A stretch of DNA of 64,000 bases from Bacteroides helcogenes P 36-108 (GTDB lineage: Bacteria > Bacteroidota > Bacteroidia > Bacteroidales > Bacteroidaceae): positions 2,480,001 to 2,544,000 of the forward strand of contig NC_014933.1 of NCBI RefSeq assembly GCF_000186225.1, written 5' to 3'. Both the position numbers and the translations under genes were made by a program. The notes below the pieces were generated by a model. That model worked only from the letters and a program-made list of their open reading frames with translations. It had not been told where the DNA came from and did not search any database. Below, one piece after another: positions 17,313-25,113 of this stretch (position 1 is its first letter; every line of letters starts with the position of its first letter).

Positions 17313-17583
17313 GCTGTTGGGAAACAGCTAATGTTTACATAATAAAAATAGAGTTTTTCAGTATAGATATTAGTTGTTAGGTAAAAAGATTGAAATTTAG
17401 TTTTTTCATAGGCTAAAAGATTTGGATTTAAAAATAGGTAATTAGGTAAAGGTAAAATTAAGATTAATGTTTTTCGAATAAGGTTATTGAAGTTTTTTCA
17501 GAGGTAAAAAGAAAGATTGATTTTTGGATAACAATTAGATGTGATGTAAAAAAAGAAAAGCCTTTATGGCTTTTCTTATGAGT
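17313..17583 (+). ncRNA. Candidate small RNA, about 270 nt
   Basis: The segment between the promoter at 17278-17308 and a hairpin at 17553-17577 has no credible ORF. It opens with a small hairpin (GCTGTT...AACAGC, 17312-17328). It continues as very A/T-rich sequence with repeated TTAGGTAAA-like pieces and ends at AAGAAAAGCC-TTTAT-GGCTTTTCTT. This layout suggests an independent transcript. No Rfam family was recognised. Confidence 0.4.
17553..17583 (+). terminator. Hairpin terminator of the candidate small RNA
   Basis: A 10-base perfect stem (17553-17562 with 17568-17577) has a 5-base loop. The 3' arm itself is T-rich (TTTTCTT), but no long T run follows. Confidence 0.6.
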
Positions 17584-17737
17584 GGCGAGGGGTTCGTGAG
17601 AGCTTGCTCGTTTTTTTATGTCCCTGCTTCTGTTTTCCGTATCTTTTATCCGGATTCTTCTTCTTTTTTGTATCTTTGTATCGAATATTCCTGAGATCGG
17701 ATTTTCTGACTTACAGGAGGATTAAATCGAATGAGCC

Positions 17738-18907
17738 GTGGAACAGATATTAATTATATTTGACTGGATTCTATACATCCTGTTCGCCGTAAATGTAGTG
17801 TATTTGCTGGTGTATAGTTTAGCTTCGTTGTGCCGTAAACCTTCTGTGCCCTTACCGGCCGACGATTATAAACGTTTTGCAGTGCTTATTGCCGCCTATC
17901 GTGAAGATGCGGTTATTATGGCCACCGTACATTCCTGTCTGGCGCAGGACTATCCGAGTGACAAGTATGATGTCGTGATTATCTCCGACCACATGCTGCC
18001 CGAGACAAATTCAGCCTTGTCCGGGCTTTCCGTTAAATTGCTTCAGGTCGATTTCGAGAAAAGTACGAATACCAAATCCTTGAAGGCGGCTCTTGAGTAT
18101 CTGGATGAGGACGACTATGACGTGGCATTGATAATAGATGCGGATAACATCATCGGCCCTTCCTATCTGTCCGAAGTGAACAATGCCTTTGCCGTTTCCG
18201 GCGTTCAAGTGGTGCAGTCCCACCGCATAGCCAAGAACCTGAATACGGACATGGCTTATCTGGACGCCGTCAGCGAGGAAATCAATAATTCCATATTTCG
18301 TTTGGGACATGCCAATCTGGGCATGTCGGCCGCTCTGATCGGTTCGGGCATGGCCTTCGAGTACCCCCTGTTTCGTGCTGCGATGATGAGCAACACTTCG
18401 GTGGGAGGCTTCGACCGTGTGCTTGAGATGAAGCTTCTTTACCAGGGGGTACGTTTCCACTATTTGCCCGACACCTGTGTAAAGGATGAGAAGATACAGA
18501 AAGCGCATAGCTTTTATCAGCAACGCCGCCGTTGGTTGTCCGCCCAATATTACAGTCTGGGCGAATTCATGCATCATCTTCTTCCCGCCCTCTGTGCCCG
18601 AAAATGGGATTTCTGCGACAAGCTTTATCAGCAGGCCTCTTTTTCGCGTGTGCTGTTATTGGGATTCACGTTTATAATTTCTCTTGTATATTCCTTGTGT
18701 GCCTCTCCGTCGGCATATAAGTGGTGGTGCATTTTCATCCTGTTGCTGCTGGCCCTTGCTCTTGCTGTTCCCCGTTATTTCTGGAAGTGGCGTTTGTTCA
18801 AGGCCTTGTGCTTGGTTCCTTCTTCCTTCGTGCTGATGTTCTTCAATCTATTCCGATTGGGAGAAGCCAACAAAAAATTCATTCATACGGCACATGGGGT
18901 AGATTAA
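17738..18907 (+). CDS. Membrane glycosyltransferase family 2 (hyaluronan-synthase-like)
   Basis: A 389-residue GT2 protein. It has an N-terminal membrane helix (about 3-30), a catalytic domain with the DxD-type motif IIDADNIIG (about 129-137) and the acceptor motif QQRRRW (about 265-270), and two to three C-terminal helices. This layout fits processive or membrane-linked sugar transfer. It starts with GTG at 17738, since an in-frame TGA lies two codons upstream. An AGGAGG at 17715-17720 is better placed for an ATG at 17731 that gives only a ten-codon ORF. It opens the plus-strand polysaccharide block. The gene at 28315 is a paralogue. Confidence 0.88.
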   Translation: MEQILIIFDWILYILFAVNVVYLLVYSLASLCRKPSVPLPADDYKRFAVLIAAYREDAVIMATVHSCLAQDYPSDKYDVVIISDHMLPETNSALSGLSVKLLQVDFEKSTNTKSLKAALEYLDEDDYDVALIIDADNIIGPSYLSEVNNAFAVSGVQVVQSHRIAKNLNTDMAYLDAVSEEINNSIFRLGHANLGMSAALIGSGMAFEYPLFRAAMMSNTSVGGFDRVLEMKLLYQGVRFHYLPDTCVKDEKIQKAHSFYQQRRRWLSAQYYSLGEFMHHLLPALCARKWDFCDKLYQQASFSRVLLLGFTFIISLVYSLCASPSAYKWWCIFILLLLALALAVPRYFWKWRLFKALCLVPSSFVLMFFNLFRLGEANKKFIHTAHGVD

Positions 18908-18918
18908 AGATTATACTT

Positions 18919-19962
18919 ATGGAAAAGAATGCTCCTGAAATATCAGTTATTGTTCCTGTCTATAATGCCAGGCAATACCTCGCTAAATGCATAGATAGTA
19001 TTTTGTCGCAGACATTTACCGATTTTGAACTGTTGTTGATAGATGATGGCAGTCCTGATCGCTGCGGGGAAATCTGTGATGAATATGCACGGAAAGACAG
19101 GCGGATACGGGTGTTTCACCAAGAGAACAAGGGAGTGAGTGCAGCAAGGAATGTGGGGATGGAGGCTATGACGGGCAGGTATCTGGCTTTTATTGATGCG
19201 GACGACTGGGCTTATCCCGATTATTTGCGGTATTTGTATGAGGCGCTGCCGATGAATGGCGGAAGTGGTCTGATCGTTCAGGGCTTTCGTTGTTTTGATG
19301 CCAGAGGCGCTGATATGCAGGTAAAATCGCTTCCGAACCGGCTTTATGAAGAGAAAGATTTCGGACGTGCCATCTGTGAATGCAATTTGGCAGAATGGGG
19401 ATATTCAGCCTCCAAACTATACAAAGTGGATGTTATCAGGAATAATCATTTGAGGTTTGATACTCGAATCCATTGTCTGGAAGATCTGCTTTTCATGTAT
19501 CGGTATCTTTTTCATTGTGATTATTTGCTTTTAGGCGACAGGCAGGAGTATGCATATATCAGGCATCTCGATTCAATCTCCCATACCATTCGCCCGTTTG
19601 ATTCTGTATATGCCGGTTTCCGGTTATACCGGGCATTGTTTATTGAGATGCAAGAGCGCTGGCAATTTCCGGCACAAGGGCGTGAAGGCATGATACGGTC
19701 TATGATGATGGGCTTTGATTGGTCTTTGAAGACCGATTATTGTCAAAGATATGACGTCCCCCGCAAAACACGGATTTCACATTTGCGTCTGCTTATAAAT
19801 GATAATTATAGAATGATGTGCAGCCATTATCATCCGGTCTATAAGCTTGACAAGATAGGGAAGATGCTGTTGAAGGCCCGTCTCTATGGCCTGTATGACT
19901 GTTATATCGTCTTTTTGATCAGGATGAATATAACATCATTCTTGCATGCACCGCATCCATGA
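18919..19962 (+). CDS. Glycosyltransferase family 2
   Basis: A 347-residue soluble GT-A type transferase. ISVIVPVYNARQYLAKCIDS (about 8-27) is the nucleotide-sugar-binding start, LLIDDGSPDRCGEICDEY follows, and LAFIDADDW (about 89-97) is the DxD motif. The ATG at 18919 is 12 bases after the previous stop, so the genes are co-transcribed. The sugar transferred cannot be told from sequence. It probably adds one residue of the exopolysaccharide repeat. Confidence 0.9.
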   Translation: MEKNAPEISVIVPVYNARQYLAKCIDSILSQTFTDFELLLIDDGSPDRCGEICDEYARKDRRIRVFHQENKGVSAARNVGMEAMTGRYLAFIDADDWAYPDYLRYLYEALPMNGGSGLIVQGFRCFDARGADMQVKSLPNRLYEEKDFGRAICECNLAEWGYSASKLYKVDVIRNNHLRFDTRIHCLEDLLFMYRYLFHCDYLLLGDRQEYAYIRHLDSISHTIRPFDSVYAGFRLYRALFIEMQERWQFPAQGREGMIRSMMMGFDWSLKTDYCQRYDVPRKTRISHLRLLINDNYRMMCSHYHPVYKLDKIGKMLLKARLYGLYDCYIVFLIRMNITSFLHAPHP

Positions 19963-19979
19963 CTATTTTATTCACACTA

Positions 19980-20005
19980 AAGGCATTTAAGTAAATGAAT
20001 ACGAT
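19980..20005 (+). repeat. 26-bp direct repeat, copy 1 (orphan leader of a glycosyltransferase gene)
   Basis: AAGGCATTTAAGTAAATGAA followed by TACGAT is repeated at 21285-21310 with two mismatches. There it forms the leader and first codons of the GT gene at 21300. Here the ATG (19995) leads into a 43-codon frame without similarity to a glycosyltransferase. Confidence 0.75.
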
Positions 20006-20938
20006 GCTGCACATACCGGAAGGCAGTTACACCTCCTACATAAATAATCCACTTCTGTTCCACTTCCCCCAAAATAGAAGTCAATATTATAGTTGTGGTA
20101 ATTGCAGATATAGTTTACAAATTTGAATATTCGCCCATTTCACTTTCATTTTTATGCTTCATAATCACGGCTCTTTCTTATGAAAATAAGATAAACACGG
20201 CTTTCAAGACAAATATAAATATCTGATATTCACTGCAAATAAATGATATCCAGTTCTGAATAATTGGGTAGGGACTATTATGTGTTCAATTTTTCTTTAA
20301 ATGAAAGACCGTGTGGTCAGTTCAGCTTAATAAAGTTTAGGTTTAGCTCGCTAAACCTAAACTTGGCGGGTGTAAACCTAAACATTAGCCGCCCTTGCAT
20401 CTATATGTTCGGCACGAGGAAACTATGTGTCCAACACGAGGGATATATAGTTCCAACGTGAGGGGTCTCTATCTCCAACACATTGCATCTACATATCCCT
20501 CACGTTTCATCTGTACATCCGGCACGTTGTAACTATAGATACCGGTTCTTCGTTCATCGTTTCATGGCTTTTCTGCTTTGTATCAAAATCAGCTTACATG
20601 AAAGGGGGACTGAAAGGGGGCTGTGTCAATGTACTATCATATGTAATCACCCATGTACAGCCTTATCCAAGCAGATATGAAAGGATGAATCGGGAAAACG
20701 ACATTCCTGTACATGTGGCGATTTTATCACATAGAAAGTGCCAAGATTATGAATGGGGACATGATTGGAGGAGCTTTCAAGGCTCCTTTCATGGAGTTGC
20801 CACGGTATTTCCAATCGCTATGTGTAGATGTAGCTATTTCTGCTATAAAATAGAACTAATTTTGAGAGCTTCACTATTTTTTTATGAAAGAGCCATGACT
20901 TTAACGTTGAATTTTATGCTTTTATCCAGAAGAGTTGT
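20006..20938. other. Gene-free segment inside the polysaccharide block
   Basis: About 930 bases with only short unconvincing frames. It contains the 22-bp array at 20379-20554, two TAAACCTAAAC copies (20352-20362, 20373-20383) facing an inverted TTTAGGTTTAG, and an imperfect GGAG...CTCC hairpin near 20770-20795. With the flanking direct repeats, it looks like inserted or decayed sequence. Confidence 0.5.
20379..20554. repeat. Phased 22-bp degenerate repeat array D (7-8 units)
   Basis: Units of exactly 22 bases start at 20401, 20423, 20445, 20467, 20489, 20511 and 20533, with a probable extra unit at 20379. Most read CTATATnTCCaaCACGag plus a variable end, and the TCC core stays in phase throughout. 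This is the longest and clearest of the arrays in the window. Confidence 0.8.
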
Positions 20939-20946
20939 TAACTTTG
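20939..20946 (+). promoter_or_regulatory. Putative -7 element of the antitoxin remnant
   Basis: TAACTTTG matches TAnnTTTG, about 100 bases upstream of the ATG at 21050. The -33 position is not a clear match. Confidence 0.4.
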
Positions 20947-21049
20947 TGAAAAGAAAACCAGATTAATGATAATGAAAGAAGAAGTAGGGGCATTCCTCAG
21001 GCTGTTTCATCAGAAGCTGAAAATTTTCCGCATTAAGAGGAGGAGAATA

Positions 21050-21268
21050 ATGAAAAGTCCATTTACCGGAGGCAAGGTCACCTTGCAACAAGAAAAGTCG
21101 GAATTGATTTTTCGTAAAGAGAAATTTCAGTATGTATCTCTATATTATCAATGTGAAGATACCAAAGAGAGATTTACCACCACAGAGATTGATGAAATTA
21201 ACTTGGGGCAGGTCTATAATCAGTATCGTGCAAAATATGGCATTCCAATAATATCGGATGAAGTATGA
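21050..21268 (+). pseudogene. Truncated MqsA/SocA-type antitoxin (N-terminal domain only)
   Basis: A 72-residue frame starting at an ATG with a strong AGGAGG just upstream, unusual for this genome. MKSPFTGGKVTLQQEKSELI and FTTTEIDEINLGQVYNQYRA resemble the N-terminal domain of Bacteroidota antitoxins of the MqsA/XRE type. That domain is normally followed by 'IPFPEEIKAIRE' and a DNA-binding XRE domain. Here the frame stops right after KYGIPIISDEV. No toxin gene is adjacent. It is probably a decayed TA antitoxin. A free-standing small protein is possible. Confidence 0.6.
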
Positions 21269-21284
21269 ATGTAACAAATCTTTT

Positions 21285-21310
21285 AAGGCATTCAAGTAAA
21301 TGAATACAAT
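21285..21310 (+). repeat. 26-bp direct repeat, copy 2 (leader and first codons of the next GT gene)
   Basis: Identical to 19980-20005 at 24 of 26 positions, including the ATG. The two copies bracket about 1.3 kb that holds the gene-free segment and the antitoxin remnant. Confidence 0.75.
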
Positions 21311-22202
21311 TAATTATTCAATAATCATCCCCCATAAGAACATCCCGCAGTTGTTGCAGCGGTGTTTGGATTCTATTCCTCAAAGAGAGGACATACAGAT
21401 TATAGTAGTGGATGATGACAGTTCTCCGGAAGTGGTGGACTTCTCAAACTTTCCTGGTCAAGACAGGGCAGGAGTGGAGCTCCTCTTTACTAAGGAGGGC
21501 AAGGGCGCAGGCTACGCCCGCAACTGCGGACTTGCTCGTGCAAAGGGCAAGTGGTTGCTCTTTGCTGATGCCGATGATTACTTCTTACCGGATTTCATGA
21601 ATGTGTTGGATGCTTATCGTGATACGGATTATGACTTGATTACGTTCCGGGCGGAGAGTGCCGGTTCTGATACTTTAGAACCGCTTCCGCCTCGCCAGTT
21701 GAACTATGACAAGATTGCGGAAGATATGGACTTGGAGATACTGAAGTTCCGCAACGACGTGCCGTGGGCAAAGATGGTGTCTGCAAGGCTGGTACGCGAT
21801 CACCGCATTTGTTTCGATGAGACAATAGCTGCTAATGATGCCATGTTTTCTGCAAAGGTAGATTATCATGCCCGCAAGGTGGCGGCATGTTCCAAGTCTG
21901 TTTATTGTGCTACTGTTCGCGGTGATTCCTTGCAGTATGCTGTGAAGTTAGAAAGCCTTCTTGCCCGTGTGGAGGTTGCTTGCCGATTGAACCGCTTTCT
22001 GAAGAATATCGGGCGGGCGGACAAGACGGTGTACAGCTATCGCCGTGTAATGGATTGCCGTAAGCATTTCGGACGCAGGGGATACAGGCGTGCAATGGCT
22101 ATCTATCTCCGCCGTGAACGTTTGGAAAACATCAGCAAGACCTTGCTGGATTTGCTGAAGTGTAAGTTTCGGAAATTCTTTTGTTTTGCAAATGTAAAAT
22201 AG
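21300..22202 (+). CDS. Glycosyltransferase family 2
   Basis: A 300-residue GT-A transferase: YSIIIPHKNIPQLLQRCLDS at the N-terminus, IIVVDDDSSPEVVDF (about 34-48), GAGYARNCGLARAKGKWLLF and the DxD-like ADADDYF (about 90-96). No membrane segment. Its leader is duplicated 1.3 kb upstream. It belongs to the plus-strand polysaccharide block between another GT and the flippase. Specificity unknown. Confidence 0.9.
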   Translation: MNTINYSIIIPHKNIPQLLQRCLDSIPQREDIQIIVVDDDSSPEVVDFSNFPGQDRAGVELLFTKEGKGAGYARNCGLARAKGKWLLFADADDYFLPDFMNVLDAYRDTDYDLITFRAESAGSDTLEPLPPRQLNYDKIAEDMDLEILKFRNDVPWAKMVSARLVRDHRICFDETIAANDAMFSAKVDYHARKVAACSKSVYCATVRGDSLQYAVKLESLLARVEVACRLNRFLKNIGRADKTVYSYRRVMDCRKHFGRRGYRRAMAIYLRRERLENISKTLLDLLKCKFRKFFCFANVK

Positions 22203-22345
22203 CGAGACCTTTAATGAAGAGGAATGGTGATGCCGCAATTTTTGTCCATTTTAATTCACTGTGAAGATAGCTGAAATCTTCAGAAAAGCTTATCTTTGCA
22301 GTGCTTAATTTTGAATAGAGAACAATCTGTAAGAAACTGCCGCCC

Positions 22346-23875
22346 ATGTCCGAGTCCCGTCTTCATAAAAGCTACCTCAACGCGCGTGTCAATGTGCTCT
22401 TCTACCTCATCACGCTGTTCATCTCTTTCTTCTCCCGCAAGATATTTCTTGAGAAGTTAGGGGCGGACTTTGTGGGCTTGACGGGCACGATGCAGAACTT
22501 GTTAGGCTTCCTGAACCTTGCCGAACTGGGTATAGGGGCATCCATCGGCTATGTGCTCTACAAACCTATTTTCGACAAGGATCAAGATAAGATAAAGGAA
22601 ATAATCTCAGTGCTGGGCTATCTCTACCGCAATGTAGGGCTGCTTATTTTAGGTGCTGGATTACTTCTCGCTTGTTTTTTGCCATATATATTCGCGGATG
22701 TCAGCATTCACCTCGGAGTTATCTATTTCGCTTATTTCGCGTTCTTGGCTTCCGCTCTCATCAGCTATTTTATCAATTACCGCCAGACCTTGCTGGGGGC
22801 CGACCAGCGCAACTATGTGGTTACCGTTTACTTCCAGACGGCGAATATCGTGAAAGTTTTCCTGCAGATAGCGCTTGTGTGCTATGTGGGCAGCTTTTAT
22901 CTGTGGATAACTGTTGAATTGTCATTTGGCATTCTGTATTCATTCATATTGAATTGGAAGATTAATCAGGTATATCCGTGGCTGAAGTGCAGTGTGGCGG
23001 AGGGTAAGCAGAAGTATCCGGAGAACAAGATTATCGTGCATAAGGCGCGCCAGATGTTTGTGCACAAGCTGGCCGGGATGGGCAGGTCGCAACTGCTGCC
23101 CTTTCTGGTCTATGCTTTTACCTCGCTGAAGCTGGTGGCCTATTATGGCAACTATATGCTGCTGCTCACCAAGCTGAATCAGTTTGTGGATAATTTTCTG
23201 GGAAGCACCGGGGCAGGCGTGGGCAATCTGATAGCTGAGGGAGACATGAAGCGCATACAGCAGGTGTTTTGGGAGTTGAGTTCATTGCGGTTTTTGATAG
23301 CTTCATTCTTGACTTTTGCGCTGTATCATCTGATGGATCCATTCATTACGGTATGGTTGGGAGAGGAGTATATACTGCCGCATTCCGTATTGATTGTTAT
23401 TCTCACCAATTTCTTCATCAGCCAGTTCAGAGGCACGAACGACCAGTTTATTTTTGGTTATGGACTGTTTCACGATACATGGGCCCCGGTAGCCACGCTG
23501 GTCATAACGGTGGTGGTGGCTTTGCTGGGAGGATATTTATGGGGGCTTCCCGGTGTGCTGCTGGGCGATATGGCCAGTTCAATAACCATTATCAGTATAT
23601 GGAAACCTTATCTTCTTTATAAAGAAGGATTCAAAATGCCGGTGAGGTTGTATTGGAAGAATATTCTTTGTTATTTGCTGCTTGCTGTTCTTTCATGGGG
23701 GCTGGCGGACGTTATTCTCTATTTTCTTCCGCTGTCAGAACCTTCCGGGGGATATGGCATGTGGATTGTATATGCCTTGGCATCTTCGCTCGTCTTTCTG
23801 CTGATATCGGGTGGAAGCTTCTATTGCTGTTCGCAGGGGATGCGCTCGTTGGTGGGACGTTTCCGGCGTAAATAA
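22346..23875 (+). CDS. Polysaccharide repeat-unit flippase (Wzx-like)
   Basis: A 509-residue protein with about twelve to fourteen hydrophobic segments. NVLFYLITLFISFFSRKIFL at the N-terminus and LNLAELGIGASIGYVLYKPI are typical of the MOP/Wzx exporters that flip lipid-linked repeat units across the inner membrane. It is the only flippase in the locus, so it presumably serves the sugars made by both converging blocks. A TATCTTTG element at 22291-22298 could give it its own promoter. A stem-loop and minus-strand terminator follow its stop. Confidence 0.88.
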   Translation: MSESRLHKSYLNARVNVLFYLITLFISFFSRKIFLEKLGADFVGLTGTMQNLLGFLNLAELGIGASIGYVLYKPIFDKDQDKIKEIISVLGYLYRNVGLLILGAGLLLACFLPYIFADVSIHLGVIYFAYFAFLASALISYFINYRQTLLGADQRNYVVTVYFQTANIVKVFLQIALVCYVGSFYLWITVELSFGILYSFILNWKINQVYPWLKCSVAEGKQKYPENKIIVHKARQMFVHKLAGMGRSQLLPFLVYAFTSLKLVAYYGNYMLLLTKLNQFVDNFLGSTGAGVGNLIAEGDMKRIQQVFWELSSLRFLIASFLTFALYHLMDPFITVWLGEEYILPHSVLIVILTNFFISQFRGTNDQFIFGYGLFHDTWAPVATLVITVVVALLGGYLWGLPGVLLGDMASSITIISIWKPYLLYKEGFKMPVRLYWKNILCYLLLAVLSWGLADVILYFLPLSEPSGGYGMWIVYALASSLVFLLISGGSFYCCSQGMRSLVGRFRRK

Positions 23876-23919
23876 AAAAAAGAAGAGGACGCTTCCCTTG
23901 TTCGGGGTTGCATCCTCTT
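23870..23919 (-). terminator. Terminator at the end of the minus-strand polysaccharide block
   Basis: Stem AAGAGGACGC (23883-23892) with GCATCCTCTT (23910-23919), one G-T pair. On the minus strand the stem is followed by CTTTTTTTTA. It lies between the convergent blocks, just after the flippase stop. Confidence 0.75.
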
Positions 23920-24003
23920 GCTTCATTCACTACTTTTCCCGTTTTTTATCACTTGTTTCACGGCTTTGATGCGGTTTTCGATGTGGAAGACCTTTTGATG
24001 TAG

Positions 24004-24225
24004 AACGAGTACGTCGCTCTCTGCTGCATCACCGATAAGGAACTGCACTATCAGAATGTGCTCTTCATCGTATTCAAGCTGAACGGTACGGCGGAAGAGG
24101 CACTGCAACAAATCAACGAAAAGTGGTATGCCCTGCCCTTTACCACCGACAGCCGGAAGCTGTTCAGGATAGGGGGGAACTTCAGTGCGCAGATACGGAA
24201 TATCAAACGCTGGATTGTGGGATGA
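24004..24225 (+). pseudogene. C-terminal remnant of an AAA-ATPase/PD-(D/E)XK (DUF1703-type) protein
   Basis: An open frame without a start codon runs from an in-frame TAG (24001) to TGA (24223). Its translation includes VFKLNGTAEEALQQINEKW, YALPFTTDSRKLF and NFSAQIRNIKRW. This closely resembles the C-terminal end of the large Bacteroides AAA-ATPase/PD-(D/E)XK family (EFKLxGTAEEALxQIxEKGYALPF in my memory). Only about 70 residues remain. Its last 23 bases overlap the 3' end of the convergent GT gene. Confidence 0.7.
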
Positions 24226-25105
24226 GGCGCATGCAGATGCCACTCCACGTGCCGCTTATCGCAGCCTTTGCCAATGCGGCTTCTCCGTGCAGCAGGTAGG
24301 TCAGCGCCTTTTTAGGTGCAGCCAGAGTCAGGATGTAGAGGCAGGAGAGCAGCTTCCCCGTTCCAGACAGGTTTCTGCGCGCAAACAGCATCCGTGCGCG
24401 CGACAGGTAGAACTCCCGCAGCGGCGTGCCTTTTCGAGCCGTCATGCTTTCTTTGTGATAGACCACGGCGGCAGGTTCGTACCATAGGCGGTAGCCTGCT
24501 TTCTTTATTTGTACGGACCAGTCCAGTTCTTCGTAAAACAGGAAGTAAACTTCGGTCATGGGACCCGCATCTTGCAGGGCTTTACGGCTCACCATCATGG
24601 CGGCGCCATGCAGTGAGGCTGTCTCGCAAGCCACATGGAAACAAGGAGCGTCTTTTTGCATGAACCCGATAGACTCATTGCGCAACGTGACGGGGCTGAG
24701 GGGGGTGAAACCTGCATATTGCAGTGTGTCTGGCTGAGCGGCGAACTTCAGCATGGGCGATACTCCGCCGTTTCGTTGCGGATCGGCCTCTATGCGTTGT
24801 ACCAATGTGTCCAGTATCGGTTCTTTGATGACGGTGTCGTTGTTGATGAAGAACAGGTAGGCTCCTTCGGCCGCTTTCAATCCGGCATTGTTGCCGCCTG
24901 CAAAGCCGTTGTTGATGTTCTGCACTACCTTGATACATGGATATTTATGACGTATTTCTTCGGCTTCGGGCAAGTGAGAACCGTTGTCCACAACAATGAT
25001 TTCATAGTGGGGATAGGTTTCATACTTGCGAAAGGAGTCAATCATTTCGCAGGTGTCATGCAGCCCGTTGTGGTTGATGGTGATGATGGAGATGAGTGCT
25101 GTCAT
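24203..25105 (-). CDS. Glycosyltransferase family 2 (rhamnosyltransferase-like)
   Basis: A 300-residue transferase: LISIITINHNGLHDTCEMID, VVDNGSHLPEAEEI and the DxD-like FFINNDTVIKEP (about 86-97), a pattern common in rhamnosyl- and related GT2 enzymes. YFLFYEELDWSVQIKKAGY (about 190-208) holds the ED-W acceptor motif. The ATG at 25105 is chosen because the open frame above it overlaps the preceding gene. It is the last gene of the minus-strand block, 8 bases after the previous one. Confidence 0.9.
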   Translation of the reverse strand: MTALISIITINHNGLHDTCEMIDSFRKYETYPHYEIIVVDNGSHLPEAEEIRHKYPCIKVVQNINNGFAGGNNAGLKAAEGAYLFFINNDTVIKEPILDTLVQRIEADPQRNGGVSPMLKFAAQPDTLQYAGFTPLSPVTLRNESIGFMQKDAPCFHVACETASLHGAAMMVSRKALQDAGPMTEVYFLFYEELDWSVQIKKAGYRLWYEPAAVVYHKESMTARKGTPLREFYLSRARMLFARRNLSGTGKLLSCLYILTLAAPKKALTYLLHGEAALAKAAISGTWSGICMRLIPQSSV

Positions 25106-25113
25106 GGTCTTTT

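Noticed and set aside
17731..17763. Ten-codon ORF at the ATG after the AGGAGG, upstream of the GT gene
   Set aside because: No distinctive residues are present. It may only reflect the GTG start lying in another frame, so it is not listed as a gene.
20379..20554. Possible CRISPR or VNTR array
   Set aside because: Units are degenerate and contiguous, with no spacers, and there are no cas genes in the window.
20264..20966. Three short plus-strand frames in the gene-free segment
   Set aside because: They cross the 22-bp array or have random composition, and no similarity or start signal supports them.
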